Of a DNA stretch of 64,000 bases, positions 45,234-57,456 are shown piece after piece; position 1 is the first letter of the stretch, and each line of letters opens with the position of its first letter. Both the position numbers and the translations under genes were made by a program. Below the pieces are notes generated by a model that was given only the letters and a program-made list of their open reading frames with translations, was not told the origin of the DNA and did no database searches. The stretch is taken from assembly GCA_008973525.1 (NCBI GenBank), contig WACJ01000098.1, positions 372,001 through 436,000 of the forward strand, given 5' to 3'. Source of the stretch: Stenopsyche tienmushanensis. Taxonomy: Eukaryota; Arthropoda; Insecta; Trichoptera; Stenopsychidae.

Positions 45234-47165
45234 TTCTATAACTTGTTTCCTTATGGTAATAACTTTATGTCACTTGTGTGTAATAAAATACTTAGAAATC
45301 TGTAACGTTTAATGGTACTTTAGGTCATTTTGTAAATTATTTTTAAATTCAATGCTTATACATAACTGTTTACTACCTAAATAAATAAATAACCAGACAA
45401 TCACATCATGTTACAGATAACATGAGAACTCATAAAAATGATAATAAACAAGGTAGTTCTGGGTTTATACTGCAAAATTAAGACGGATTACGTACCCTTT
45501 GTCTAAAATTTGTTAAGTTTACCAAAATAAGGATTATGCTAATACTAAGAAGATAGAAGTCCATAATATTACGATTTGAAAATCTTGCATAGAAAATTAT
45601 TCTGTCTTAAAAACACACATCGTCTATTGATATTGAAAAATAGTTATTTGTTTTTCTGTTATATAAAAGCGACCATTTGAATATTTTCAGATTCAACGGA
45701 GCTTAAACTAATGTATACATGTTGCAAGCAAAATTAAAAAGAAAAAACGAATGAACCCTCCGGCTTTCCAGCTGAAAATGATTTAAAGTTTCAGAACGAA
45801 GCAAAAAAAAAGACAAAATCGAACACGGTACAATGAGAAATAGCCTTACGTAAATGTTTTTCATTGCATCCAAAGTAAGTAAGTATTTTCACACAGATGA
45901 GTGCTCGGGTCGTATTTCCGATTTATTTATTTACTCCCCGAAAAACGTTGGATTTCCGGCTATCTCCCGAATTAAAAAACGGGACGAACAATAGATAAAC
46001 CCGGGCTCCTTTATATGTTGAACTTCCCATCAGACAAAAGCGCTGGAGGACTGTACGTGGAAATAAATATAAAAAACTTTGGAGTCATTATTCAAAACTA
46101 AGAGATTCCTCTGAATGATATTAGACTCGAAACGACCTCCTTTGCTGTAGTCGCGTTTCTCGTTATTCATATGATTTTCTTTGTTATATGACTTCTTTTA
46201 AAGACGAGAGAAAATACTTCTTTGTACAAAAATATGAATTCATTCCGAAAAATCTGACGCGGTAATTTTGTCGTATATATTTTTCATGTGCCTCCTACCC
46301 TTGGCCGCCTCAGAAGTATGTTATGAAGAAAACGATTTCGCCAAAGCAAAATCTCATTTTATCATCCGCATTAAATCGTTGAGCCATTTTGTATATCTCG
46401 AAGGATAAAGAGGGTTTCATAAATATTTTTGGCATAAAGGATGTTTTCTTAACTATCCAGATTAAGATTTCATACAATTGAGAACATTCAATAGTGTGGC
46501 ACATAATGTTCATCCGATAATATTTAATAATTAGACCGTCCTTTTGATAAATTTGGATATATTATCGTCAACTTGATAAGTAAATTTATATCAATTTCAG
46601 TGAGTTCCATATACACATAGGAAATTATAGTACAAATATGTGCGCGAAAGTACGCCATTTGCGAGCTTTAATACTCGAAAGCTCATCTCACACGGGATGA
46701 TTATGTTCTCCATAATAGCATCGTGTAAAATGGGTCGCGTATATGAAAATATGTTTCATGTAGGATTTAAGATTTTTTTTAATGCATAAATCCAAATCAG
46801 GTAGACTTCAGTAATGTGATCTGTAAATATATAAAATTTAAACAAAGCTCGTTTAAATCAAAAGGGAATAGATTGCAAATATTGATAGAGTAATTGAGAG
46901 CTTAAGAGCAAAGTTCCTTCAGGAATTATTTTGAAATCAAATTTTAAGAAATATTTATCAGCAGATCTATTTTCATTATAGTGAGTAACATTTTAATATA
47001 AAATTTCGGGCTTAAATTCGAATCGTATACCGAATCGAAATATAAGCTCCATCCGAGGGACTAAAAGATTTTATGAACATAAACCAAAAATACATTTAAT
47101 CGTAATAACGATGATCATAAATTTGGAGCAACGAGTGATCATGAAAAAGCTGAGATTTGCTGAAG
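45234..47165. other. Stretch without recognised gene
   Basis: AT-rich, with no exon, RNA or repeat that I can support. A short TAAA run occurs near 45381. Confidence 0.4.
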
Positions 47166-47169
47166 TTGT

Positions 47170-47515
47170 CATTATCTTCTAATATATAAAAAAATAATTT
47201 TTGTTTGTTCGTATGTAATGCGCTGCCATAATGTTCATAAAATTGCGATAGAATTTCGACTAATTATTGCTAAGGATTGCGCAAGTAACATAAGCATTGT
47301 CTAATATTAAAAAAATCAATGTTTGTTTGTCCGTATTTAATGCGTTGCCATACCGATCATCCGATTGCGATAAATCTTTGTCAACGTATTGTTTATACTT
47401 GTGAAAATAACATAGGTATAGTAAAAATAGTGTTTATGTACGCAGTTTGTTATGCGAGACGTTTAACGTATGCACTATGTTGGCGCACACAAAAATTTCG
47501 GACACAACTGATGAG
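47170..47515 (-). repeat. Internally duplicated dispersed repeat, copy 3
   Basis: Inverse orientation to copies 1 and 2. It contains two modules with GTTTGTTCGTATGTAATGCG and GTTTGTCCGTATTTAATGCG, each followed by the CATCCGATTGCGATA-type word. It ends GCAGTTTGTTATGCGAGACG, matching the start of copy 1 (21065-21095). A 66-codon open frame here is within the repeat. Confidence 0.65.
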
Positions 47516-49124
47516 ATAAATCTGATTCAAATGTCGATTATAAAACACTGATGAACACATCAATAAACACTGTAGTACTGTATTTGATTATTATATCATG
47601 TTTGCTAGAGTAGTCTTTCAATGGCTGCATCACATCTTTCCAGTTGTGATTGTTTTCAGATCTTCACCATATGCGAAAGCTTCTGGAGTTTGTATATATA
47701 CACATTGAATATTATCTTTCAGTGCTGCACCCTTGGGGGTATATTACAGGTCGACCACTCCCAATCTAACCTATATAGAAATATGGGTTAAAAATAAAAT
47801 AAATCTCACGGAGATGAATACGAAGTATCTTGCATAGTTTTGAATTGGAACCATAATCTCAGTTTGCATTTCGCCTCTCGGAAAAAGAAACCCCTGGATT
47901 TCATTCAGTTCATTGTGGTAAGGGATTTATAAAAGAAGCTACTGTGCAGTGCTGCCGTCTCTCGAAATTACACTCACTTTAATCTTTGAATCATTCAACG
48001 TCCCTATAACATGATAGAAACTAGTTTCTTATCCCCCAAGTAAATACAAACACGAACGCGACCCGAAGAAAATCTTTAAATTTTCATCCGGCAATAAATA
48101 TTAATGCGAATTTTTTCGTGGCCATATTTCTGGAAGCGACGCATTTTAGTATAAACTCGCAGTTAGGGCATGAGAAGAAGCAAATAAACTTGGAATTATT
48201 TATACGATGGGTAAGTGTACGGTTTATAAATGTTGAAAGGAATAAGGATTAATGGCTGCACTTGAGTATAGGAGGACAAGAGTGCGATGCAAATGGGATC
48301 TCGTGAAAGTTAATGGAAAAGGGGAAAAAACGGGTGAAAGGACACAAAAAGGCCTCGGAAAGATCCAAAATTTATAAACAACATCCGTGTAATGGCGCAG
48401 GAGACGATATTGCAAAATATTTATTAAGCCCACGCATGTAATCAGTTAAGATACGCGCAAGAATCAGCTCGTTAAATTAGGACGAAAATATTTTCAGAGG
48501 CAACAGCTATGCTTTTATTCGTGCTCTTCGCGAAATTATGTTTTTCAAACATCAACATAATTGCACAACCAACCAACAAGTGCAAATCATATACTAAATG
48601 AGTATGAGCGGTGAAGTACGAAAAATGTTCTCGGGCATTAAAAAGGCTGTTTTCAAAGCCTCATTGTGGCTGTGGAGTGCGATATAAATAATGTAAACAT
48701 AGGGGCTTAAACTAATAAAGTAATTCCAATATAAATATACGCTAGAAAGAATCATAATCAAAAGCTTCGAATGAATCAATTTATCAAGACTTATTTTTTA
48801 TATAGTTGGATGTCATCATTTAGTTTCGATAAATCGAACATATGAATGACATCGTCCTTTCATGTGCTCCTTAACGTTATCACTTTTAAAGCTAATTGAT
48901 AAATTGCCTGATATACAAAAATAATCTATTTACACTAGAGCAGACCTGCGGTAATCCGGCGCTCCCTGTAGTCCGACATCCCAATACAAGCATAGTACAT
49001 GATATAGATACAAAGAAGAACATTCGCCTTTACCAATGATTGTGGGCCGGGCAAAAAGTAAACTTTCATGAAAGCTAAACATTCAGAGGTGGAAGAAACT
49101 TTGTATATGTGATATCTTCAAAAA
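47516..49124. other. Stretch without recognised gene
   Basis: No exon or repeat is supported. A short segment at 48945-48985 with GGTAATCCGGCGCTCCCTGT resembles a DNA-transposon terminus, but I could not find its partner. Confidence 0.4.
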
Positions 49125-49440
49125 TGCAATGGCGCTGTTGATCTGAGCAGATTTAACCGTTATTTAATAAAAAAAATTAACAGTTAACCGTCGCCGGTAA
49201 GGTGGTGATTCGTAGGAGACGAGAGTCAAGAAGAGTCGTCGGTTAGCCTTGGCTGCAGGATGACGTCCTTCCTGCAGCCAAATCTCTCTCTCTCTCGTGT
49301 TGAATAAAGAGTTATCTAGAGAAGAAAATCTTTATGCTCAACCCCCATCCATCCGTCCGGCTACATTGTGACCCGAAAGAAGAATGAACTCGCACGTTTG
49401 CGCGGCTATCCCGACGAGCACGTGGGAGCGGGGAGCTGCT
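49125..49440 (+). repeat. LTR-like repeat, copy 5
   Basis: Starts within the family at AATGGCGCTGTTGATCTGAG, is internally shortened, and keeps TCGTCGGTTAGCCTTGGCTG, the palindrome (49249-49280), CTCTCTCTCTCTCGTG, AATAAA (49303-49308), and the 3' region with CCATCCGTCCGGC, GAAGAATGAACTCGCACG and GTGGGAGCGGGG. This copy has the clearest pyrimidine tract and polyadenylation signal. Confidence 0.7.
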
Positions 49441-49609
49441 TACTCTTATTGCTGGGTTTATATTGGTCATGAAAGTAAAAAAATTTAACAAGGAGATAAT
49501 TAAAAAATGCTTTGTAGCTATCTGTTGTAGCTTTTCCAAAAAGCTCTGGACTACAAGTGTTCGTGGACAGTACTCTATATAGTCCGACATATTCGACAAT
49601 GTCTTGTGA

Positions 49610-50100
49610 AACGAGGTAACCCAGCTAACGTGGGTTGGGAGCGCAGGTCACTCTATGCTGCGCAACCATAAAGGGGTGTGTGGAACAGCCGATTCCATTA
49701 GTTGGTGGAGACTATGTCAAAGGCTCATCCCTATTCTCAACAGCCTAGGTATAACAGGGGAGAACGGTTTTAGGCTGTTCGAATGGCGACTCGTCTCTGT
49801 GGCTAAGTACTACAAATGACTGAACCGATACGAGTACCATGATGAAGGAGTGGCCCCTGCAGTTCATTATCTGCTACAGCCCCTTTCAAACTGAGGTTGG
49901 ACTTGTGGTAGCAGTGGACCCGCGAACTTTTGTCTTTCCTCCTCCGCCGCACCCTCGGGTGCAATAGTTTGAAGCTGGTTTTCCTGCAGAAACTTCACTT
50001 CTTTTGGGGTAACTTGGAACAGACCATACAGCAGCGCAGGAAATGGGATCGCTTATTAATGATCCCCCAATTTAGTTAGTCGCTGTCTGTCGTCTGTTAA
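49610..50100 (+). repeat. Unclassified repeat R3, copy 3
   Basis: Very similar to copy 2 across GGTAACCCAGCTAACGTGGG, GGGTGTGTGGAACAGCC, GTTGGTGGAGACTATGTCAA, AACAGGGGAGAACGGTTTTA, GATACGAGTACCATGATGAA, GTTAGTCGCTGTCTGTCGTC. Its right end falls at the same word as copy 2, but it is followed by unrelated sequence. It lacks the GAGCAGAAAGGGCGG...GTTAAAGGATC segment of copy 2. Confidence 0.65.
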
Positions 50101-51224
50101 CCTCTTTACCAAAAAGTCTTTACTGGTGTGTTGGCACTGGTCGGGCTATGGTACGCATGCTGTGTCATCGGTCATTTGCAAGCGCTCATTAGCAATTGCA
50201 GAAAATGAATGTTTGAATACGATTTTCAGTGGAAAAAATCTGAAATCCCAAAGCAGTGAAAATTCAAGAATAGTTTTTCCGCGTTGACAAAGCGCCATGT
50301 AATTTCAGGAACATCAATTTTCCGCCACACGTTCCCGAAAGTCAATTATGGACGGCAAATGACATTTGCCACCCGGACAGGCGAACACACACGGAAAGCA
50401 TTTATTTTTAAAACATATGGAAAAATGAAAGCCTCGTAAAAAGCATTTTGCACTCGATACACAAACCGTTGTTCTGCTCGCAGTCACATTTATTTGTTCG
50501 CCGAGCGAAGTCGCCCTAGACTAATACATTGTTAAAACAGGCCTGAGGCATCCCTGCGGAATAAGATAATGCGAAAAACAAAAGCTGCACTTTAGATCCG
50601 AGTAATGAAACAATGTAGAATTTCTTGTTTCATCCCTTTGTCTGAAATATCGGGCACGAGATCGTGAGTGTCGTTCAGTCGCGTATTTCTTCAGGCACGC
50701 GTGTGGGGATTTAATGAAAGCAAAGTAAGGGGAAAGCCCCGATTATGTGCGCAACACAAAATATGTTTTTGACCCTTTTCACTACACGTTTTTACAATTA
50801 AATTCATCATAAATATTAACGCTTCTTTACCGTGCTTCATATTGAAAAGTAACAAAAACGCCGAAAAGTTCTTGACACTTTGACAAGTTTTATTATGAAC
50901 GGCAGACTGAAATATTTTTTCAAAAATAGTAACACATGCCATTCAGTCTTGACAGCGCTTGAATCATAGCGAAATAATGTGAAGGCATCTCGAACAAACC
51001 CCATCCCATTCGCAAATTTGACACAGTATAAATATGGGGTATTTCTAGTATATTTTTCATAATAAATAATACACGCATATTTTAAACAAGGCAAATACAT
51101 CATTATATCAGATGTACACAGTCTACAGGGCGTTTGGCACATGGATTGACAAAAAAAATTGGGGGTTAGGGGGCTAATACTTATAAATTATAACATCTCA
51201 ATTTCATGCATACCCACTTCTAGA
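50101..51224. other. Stretch without recognised gene
   Basis: Minus-strand open frames at 50691-50942 and 50837-51142 (83 and 101 codons) have no recognised motif or clear splice junctions. Nothing else is supported. Confidence 0.4.
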
Positions 51225-51230
51225 TTGAAA

Positions 51231-51340
51231 TTTTATTTGCGTATATCAAAAAGTGTACATGATTCGGCACGTTCCCAGGTAAAGAAATCCAATTGTGTCA
51301 GGTCTGGAGACCGTGCGAGCCACGGAATAGGGCCACCAAG
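51231..51340 (-). pseudogene. Fragment of DDE transposon related to 10313-11062
   Basis: TTTATTTGCGTATATCAAAA, AGTGTACATGAT is followed directly by the transposase fragment. On the minus strand this reads PWLARSPDLTQLDFF, the RSPDLTPLDFF-type motif. Here the fragment is single, whereas at 10894-11060 it is tandemly repeated. The direct joining shows that the ~540 bp between the two parts at 10349-10893 is absent. Confidence 0.65.
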
Positions 51341-51629
51341 GAATTAATTAAATAACAGAGGTGCCACAGACAACAACAGTTAAAATAAGGAAAAGGTGTA
51401 GTGCGACCATATGAAGCAGAGGTGGCCAATTTGAACAAATTTTGTAAATCAATTTAATAAAAATATCATAAGCATAAAAATCATATTATTGGAAAGGGTA
51501 TAATCCAAAGAACTTTTAAAAATTAAACCTGTAAATCCCTAACCTGTAAAAAAAAATTGTCGGTCCATGTGTCAGATATATCTATTTATGTTAAAATATA
51601 CTTATTTTTCAATTTAGATAATATAATTA

Positions 51630-52035
51630 ACTCGCTTAGTGCCAAACAATGATATATCGTCTTGGCGACACTTGCAAAAAACGCTAACAACGATATATCG
51701 TTGCAAATGAGTTGTCGCCTAAAAATATGCATCACGAAAGATCACAGTCTTATGGAATCGAGTACATTATACGATTTTGTAGGTTGAGAAGTTTCAAGAC
51801 AATCTTTATATCATATTTATTCTTAGGCGAAAAACGTACACTTCAAAAGGGTTTTCGTCATGTAAGATGATATCGAAGTTATAAAACACTTGAAATAGGA
51901 TTTATTTGACGCGAATAATATTTTATGGCAGATCAGCACATATACAAAAATAAGTAAATTGTTGTGAGATATGAAATCTTGAAGTTGTTTCGTCTGGGCC
52001 TAGAGTTCGCCGTGTTCAAAGGACTAAGTGGGTAA
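51630..52035. mobile_element. Possible piggyBac-like non-autonomous element
   Basis: Left end TTAACTCGCTTAGTGCCAAA. The right end, inverted, is TTACCCACTTAGTCCTTTGA, with the flanking TTAA partly mutated. Subterminal AATGATATATCGTC and CAACGATATATCGTTG are inverted-repeat-like words carrying GATATATC. The arms match imperfectly and no second copy is in the window. Confidence 0.35.
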
Positions 52036-53990
52036 GTAAGTAGAAGGGCTGCGTCAGCAGTACACTCGAAAACTCACGGCGAGTGTTTAACGAGAAGTCG
52101 ACAAAAGTAAAGAAAATGAAAGAAAAGCAAATGAAGGTTGTTAGGCACGTATGAGGAGGGATTATACGTATGTTAATGATGTAGAATGTCACCGTCCCGT
52201 CGAGGGGTATAGAGTTTTTCGTTTGACAAACGAGGGCCCATTTCCAGCACGTTCAATTACATGTGTTGGGAGCGATGCGATTTATCAGAATCGAGGGGGA
52301 TGATGATTAAATTTTGTTTCGACAATGGATTTTCTTGGACGAGGAAGGTTATGGAAGGTATTGAGCCATCCGGGCGTGGTAGCGTAGCGATTCTACGACC
52401 GGATGATCTACGACGTAGGCGGTGTGTCCGCAGATCCTTTTTATGGGCTACGGAAAAATCAATCGCAAAGTACGGATATGAAGGTGATTCATTGCTTTGC
52501 TAACATGTCACGTTGACTGTTTACACCGACGGGTGAGTTACGACCGGCATTTGCGAGGGTAATAATATTTAGTGATGGAAAGTTATTTGTGCTCAACGAC
52601 CCTACGACGAAGAACGAAAATAACAAATTGCCTGCAAAACGTAGGAGATGAACGCCAATCAATTTTCGGAAAGATTCTGAATGTTCAGTACAACGTACGC
52701 ATAAAACTACAGATTGACGAATTGCCAATTTATAATGTGCCCTATATATAATTAAGACTGTAATCATGAACAAGGGTTGATGAAGTGGGTTTCATTTTGA
52801 CCGTTCTGATTTAAAAATATTATGTACATTAGGGTGGTCCTTATTTTTTCAACTTTTAAAAAAATGGGTGGTCACCCCGTCATGAATACGTGTTTTTTTA
52901 TTTTAAAAAAAGTTTAGAGATCGCTACCATAAGTAAAAGTTTCAGAAAAAAACGTTGTATGGCCACTTAACTATTAATCTGGCTTTTTGATTCTGATATG
53001 TTTATTAGTCTATTTTGAAGTGGAATAGTATGCAGAAAGACTTACTACTTCACTATAATCAACCCTTTCCCACTTTCTTAATTCTTTCCTGTGGGTACGT
53101 ATTGAGATTGAGTCCTGCCCTGCTCCTCACTTCAAATTCAGTTATTAATGAGAGCACGCGCTTTTTGTTTCCCTAATTATACGTACTTATTTCAACTTAT
53201 CATGACGTCCATAAGCAGTGAAGTGAGTTTAAAATTTAAAAATAAGACCAGAATTTGGCTTATTGACTAATCAAAACCAAATCTGCATCAGTCAAAGTTA
53301 CCTTCTATTGGTGAAGTATAACGTTTATGTTTTAATACTTCAGCTGTAAACACCGGCTTGAGAAATGGAGCCTGCGTTCTTCTGGAGCAGAAAATGGAAA
53401 AAAAAAATGCTTTGCCTATTGTCGCCATCATATAATAAAGAAATGACTTGCAAAAAAATAATGAATAATATCATCGGAGCTACAGTTTGAAAGGAAAAAT
53501 TTCAAGAAGAGGTTGTGTCCCAATTATTCAGACTGATTTGCTATTCGAATTGAAATTTTTGCAGTTTCCGGTACGAACATCAACAAAGAACAGAAACACA
53601 CACAGGGTATGCGTGTATACTTCTCACATGGACAGCCGTATGTCGACTGCTCAAGCCCAAATCATTTCTTGCCAGACGGTACGCATCATATGGAAAAGTA
53701 TTGTGAATCTAAAAGCACTTCATTAGCACGACATAAGCATAAGCTCTGGGACTAATATAATAAGGACTTTTGTACTTCTCGCGGTCATTAGCGCTCTGAG
53801 TGCGGGGGGAAGCTAGCTAAATATTCTAATTTTACTTTGAGATTCGTATGCTAGGATAAATGTATAGGTGAATACTGCTTAAAAATTAAATAGATGAAAA
53901 TAATTATATAGATATATGTTGTATAGGGTAGGGAAGAGTTTTGAGTCTCACTTGCGGCCTCGAAAAAAAAGGGTGCGAACCCACTAATCG
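52036..53990. other. Stretch without recognised gene
   Basis: An 80-codon plus frame (52261-52503) and a 94-codon minus frame (52489-52773) have no recognised motif. Nothing else is supported. Confidence 0.4.
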
Positions 53991-54266
53991 CTACCGGTCG
54001 CAAGGAAGGGCCTCTACAACCCGATGGAGATCGTAGTAAGCCCCGGGGATACGTTTTCCCCCAAAACTTTTACAAAAAGCCTTAAAATTAGAGGGAGTGG
54101 CCACGAGGTTTCCGTGTCCAACCGGACTGAATTTCGGACCACTGACACAACGAAGCAACGCCTCGCGATCGGACGCCATGCCCGAAAATGTCCACAGAAC
54201 ATGGTCTGCGTTCTTGAAAGTATGTACAATATCATGGTCATGCATCATGAATTGTTGTGCATGCAA
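53991..54266 (-). repeat. Unclassified dispersed repeat pair, copy 1 (open frame, minus)
   Basis: A 91-codon minus-strand open frame contains SGMASDREALLRCVSGPKFS followed by PVGHGNLVATPSNF. The DNA words ATGGCGTCCGATCGCGAGGC, GGTCCGAAA and CGGTTGGACAC recur at 61800-61866 on the plus strand, where the frame reads GMASDREALISGVRKTDRLD. Overlapping frames on both strands are open here. I do not recognise the family. It could be an old transposon fragment or a duplicated gene piece. Confidence 0.45.
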
Positions 54267-55589
54267 TTATAATGTTTTTTTAAATTCTCAAATAAATGAT
54301 TTAAAAAAAAATACAACACTGGATAATATATCTTAAGCATATACAAACAATATCACGGTATATATTATCATGGATATATAAAGCAGATTAAGGATTAAAA
54401 TATAAAGTATATTTTTATGAAAGCTCGCGCCAAAAAAAAAAAAATAGTCGCGGAAGGAAAGCTCAAACATAATATAAAAGGATGGTGGTTCCATTATGAC
54501 GAAGTCTCACTGTCGAGGTTCCGGAATTCTTCAAATTCATCAAAGCGACTATGAAATATATTCGCATTCGTAATGATATTATATGAAATTCCTCGATTTG
54601 CGGTCCTTTCAGAAATAATTCTTCCCAAAATCCTAATATCCGCCGTACGCGCGGGAATGAAAATAAAAAATGGGATTCATAAAGCCCCGGCGAAAAAGTG
54701 GGTGAATTTAAAAAATGATATTATCACGCATTCGAAAATAACGTGCGTGTTGCAATATATGCTCAAACAAGGAGAAATATACGGCGCTTAAATTAAAATA
54801 AATGCAACATATAGCCGACACGTAAAAGGTTCACGTGATCCATTTAATTTGACACAACTGCGAGGTGGAGCATTGCCACGGATGTGAAAAAGGGTGTGTT
54901 GGGACGAAGAAAGGGATGTTTGTGTGCGAATGTACAAGAAAGCTCTGCTGAGCAAAACTTGTGATATAGAAGAACCAAACACAGTGGTTTTACAAAAAAG
55001 GGTAGACATGCTTCATGTCGTGTACATAAGAGCGTATTTTTATACACCCATTTCTTTCCTCTTTTTTTTTTCTAGAACAGATGAATTATTTTAGAAGATT
55101 TCGTAGGAAAGCACTCCACGAAGATTGGTCGGGAGAAATTTCACGAAACGAGTACACAGATTACGTTATACTTATCATTTTTCTTGCCGTAATACTTCAA
55201 CACTAAATCTTCAATGGCACGTGAAAAATCCACCATTTGAAAATAACAATTTTCAAAATATATATATGTAAAGCAACTAAGCCTAACTAATATCAATTTA
55301 TCACTTTTAACTAGTTGTAAAATATGGGATATTCATAATAACCAAAAACGTAATATTAAAGAAACAAGTTAGTAACAAGTGACAATCATTCAGAATATCG
55401 ATCGAAAATTCACAATGAAAAAAGAAATCTTCTGAAGAAGACAGAAAAGTAAGTTTATTATGGCGATCAAAAAATAATTATAAGAGAAACGTAAAATTCA
55501 TTTTTAGAGAAAATACGACTTATGTTCGCAAAACGGCACAAATTATGGATGAGCTCAGAATGATCTTCTTTACTTTAATTTAGTGTCAT
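54267..55589. other. Stretch without recognised gene
   Basis: AT-rich; open frames at 54573-54791 (plus) and 54788-55047 (minus) show no motif. Confidence 0.4.
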
Positions 55590-55865
55590 CTAATAGGACA
55601 AGACAAGTTCGACGTCCAATAAATGAAATATATGATGTTGGATATCATAGTAGTGCAACGTCATGGTTTGGGGTGGTTTTTCTTGCAAGTTACCTGGATA
55701 GTATTTTCAGCTTAATAACAATCCGTAACATAAGTCCAAGCACGTGAGTGATGTTATGAAATATAAAAAAGTTAAATCATGGAGTGTCCTGGAGTGTTCA
55801 AGTCAAACCCTAAAGAGCGTCTGTGGGATGAGTTGATCTCTCGAGAAAGATGCCGAAATTTTAAA
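55590..55865 (+). pseudogene. Tc1-like transposase catalytic-domain relic
   Basis: The plus strand at 55592-55700 reads NRTRQVRRPINEIYDVGYHS, then SATSWFGVVFL. This matches the Tc1 core 'DGR..VRRP.NTR.D..Y...TVKHGGGSVMVWG.F'. At about 55798-55865 it reads SNPKERLWDELISRERCR, matching 'SPDLNPIEHLWDELDRRVR', the block with the third acidic residue region. Stops and frameshifts separate the blocks, and the middle 'LQQDNDPKHTS' segment is decayed. No TIRs were found. Confidence 0.65.
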
Positions 55866-56212
55866 GAATGAGTAGGCTTTATAGGAATCGTTGAAAAAAT
55901 AAGAGACTGTCGTAATGGCCAATAGATATGGAATAAAAAAGTCATATAAAGAGGCCCAAGGGATGAAATATATCATGCAGTGATATATGCATAGATCGAG
56001 AAAATTATAGACAGGTGAATGATTAAATAGTGGGTGCTGCACGAACTAATACTTGCAAGGCATGATCGTGTTACAGTGCAAATGTCTCACGTCTCATTGT
56101 ACGAAACGATTTTTATTTTTTTCATTCCCGTTGTTGAACGATCAAATTAATAGATATTTTTTAATAAAATAATAGAATATATCAATATTTGATGGATATG
56201 TCTATTTAATAA

Positions 56213-57456
56213 CACAGTTGATCCTTCTATAGCATCGAGATAGGGATCACGCTATAGAAACTTAAACAATTATGGTCATTAAAGACAAATCATGTAAAAT
56301 CAGGGAGGCATTGGCCCTAAGGTCACAACCTCCAAAAATTAATAAATAAAAAAAAAGAAACTTAAAGGGGGTAATCCCTTTAGACGCTCGAAAATGAGTC
56401 GTTTTTCATGATTTTTTTAATGGTGATAAAATAATCGTATCATTTTAAATTTTTGATATTATTTTACTAAAACCTTAAATTGCGATTTTTTTTTAAAAAC
56501 AAAAAACAAAATGGCGTAAATTAAAAATTCACTAGCTTTTTAGTTAAACTTTCATAGTTTTTAACATTTTCTTGATAATTTTTACCCCAAAAAAATAATT
56601 TATTTATGCGAAAACCTTAAAACTATAGCTTAGTTGACTAAATAAAATTATAGTGAGAAATATTCCAAAATTTCATTAAGATCGATCAACATCTTTTTAA
56701 GCTACAACTGGCGAACATTTTGAAAATGCAGTTTCGAGATAATCTCGTTTAAAGTTTCAATGCGATAAAACTATCAATTTTAGTGACTTATCGATCAACC
56801 AATAATTTCAGGTACATATAATAGTTCTTCAACTTTCTAAAAAAGTGAATTATCTTCAACTAATTGTTGTTTTCGGGTTATACGAGCTGCTTTTGTCTCG
56901 GAAAGACTCTTACGGTTGTACCTCGCTACCCTTGCTTTATCGGTATTTTCAGCAAAGACTTTACAGTAGGTGCCAATAATTATATTTGATGTATTCATCA
57001 TCTTCAAAATGAAGCTGTAGGCGTTATTAAATATCCCAGCAACAATTTATGTTAATATTTCAATGATTTTTACACCAGAATGCAGGTGCTTTGGAGCCAG
57101 TCGCCAAACCGTCGAGTTAAAACATTCATTAGACAAATCTTTATAAATTGGTAAAAGATGCTGTTTTATCTCTTGGCCAAGAAATGGATTCAGATCTTCA
57201 AGCTTTGGATATTTTTTAAAGCAATGGTTTTTTGCCATTTGCACCAGCTTTTGACTCCAGTCAGGTTCCCATCATAATGTATTTTATAATCATGGGATTT
57301 TTATTATCAGTATTTTAAATTCTTACATTTTTAGTTTATTCACAAGTGTAAGTAACTTACACGCACGAGAAGGTTACGCGAGACCTCATGTAATTTACCT
57401 GTTGCTTACACAAAAAACGCCGCAAAAGAAGTGGACGCTATAGAAAGGTTGAATGC
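56213..57456 (-). mobile_element. 1.24-kb DNA transposon with TIRs and transposase remnant
   Basis: Left end CACAGTTGATCCTTCTATAG, CATCGAGATAGGG. The right end, inverted, is CATTCAACCTTTCTATAGCG, TCCACTTC. Two short relatives sharing these ends lie at 37871-38016 and 44221-44429. The minus strand carries coding remnants at 56865-57290. This makes it the likely parent type of the two MITEs. The target-site duplication is unclear, so the superfamily cannot be read from it. Confidence 0.65.
56865..57290 (-). pseudogene. Transposase-like remnant inside the 1.24-kb element
   Basis: The minus strand gives DWSQKLVQMAKNHCFKKYPK, then LEDLNPFLGQEIKQHLLPIY, KDLSNECFNSTVWRLAPKHL and HSGVKIIEILT. After one stop comes IVAGIFNNAYSFILKMMNTS, with a later KARVARYNRKSLSETKAARI. 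The pattern (LL.IY..L....NST.W.LAPK, then N.G, then a basic S.SE..KEAR..RR tail) is, from memory, that of an uncharacterised transposon-encoded protein family common in insect genomes, sometimes described as Mutator-like or Kolobok-related. I am not sure of the superfamily. The single stop in about 130 codons suggests relatively recent decay. Confidence 0.55.
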
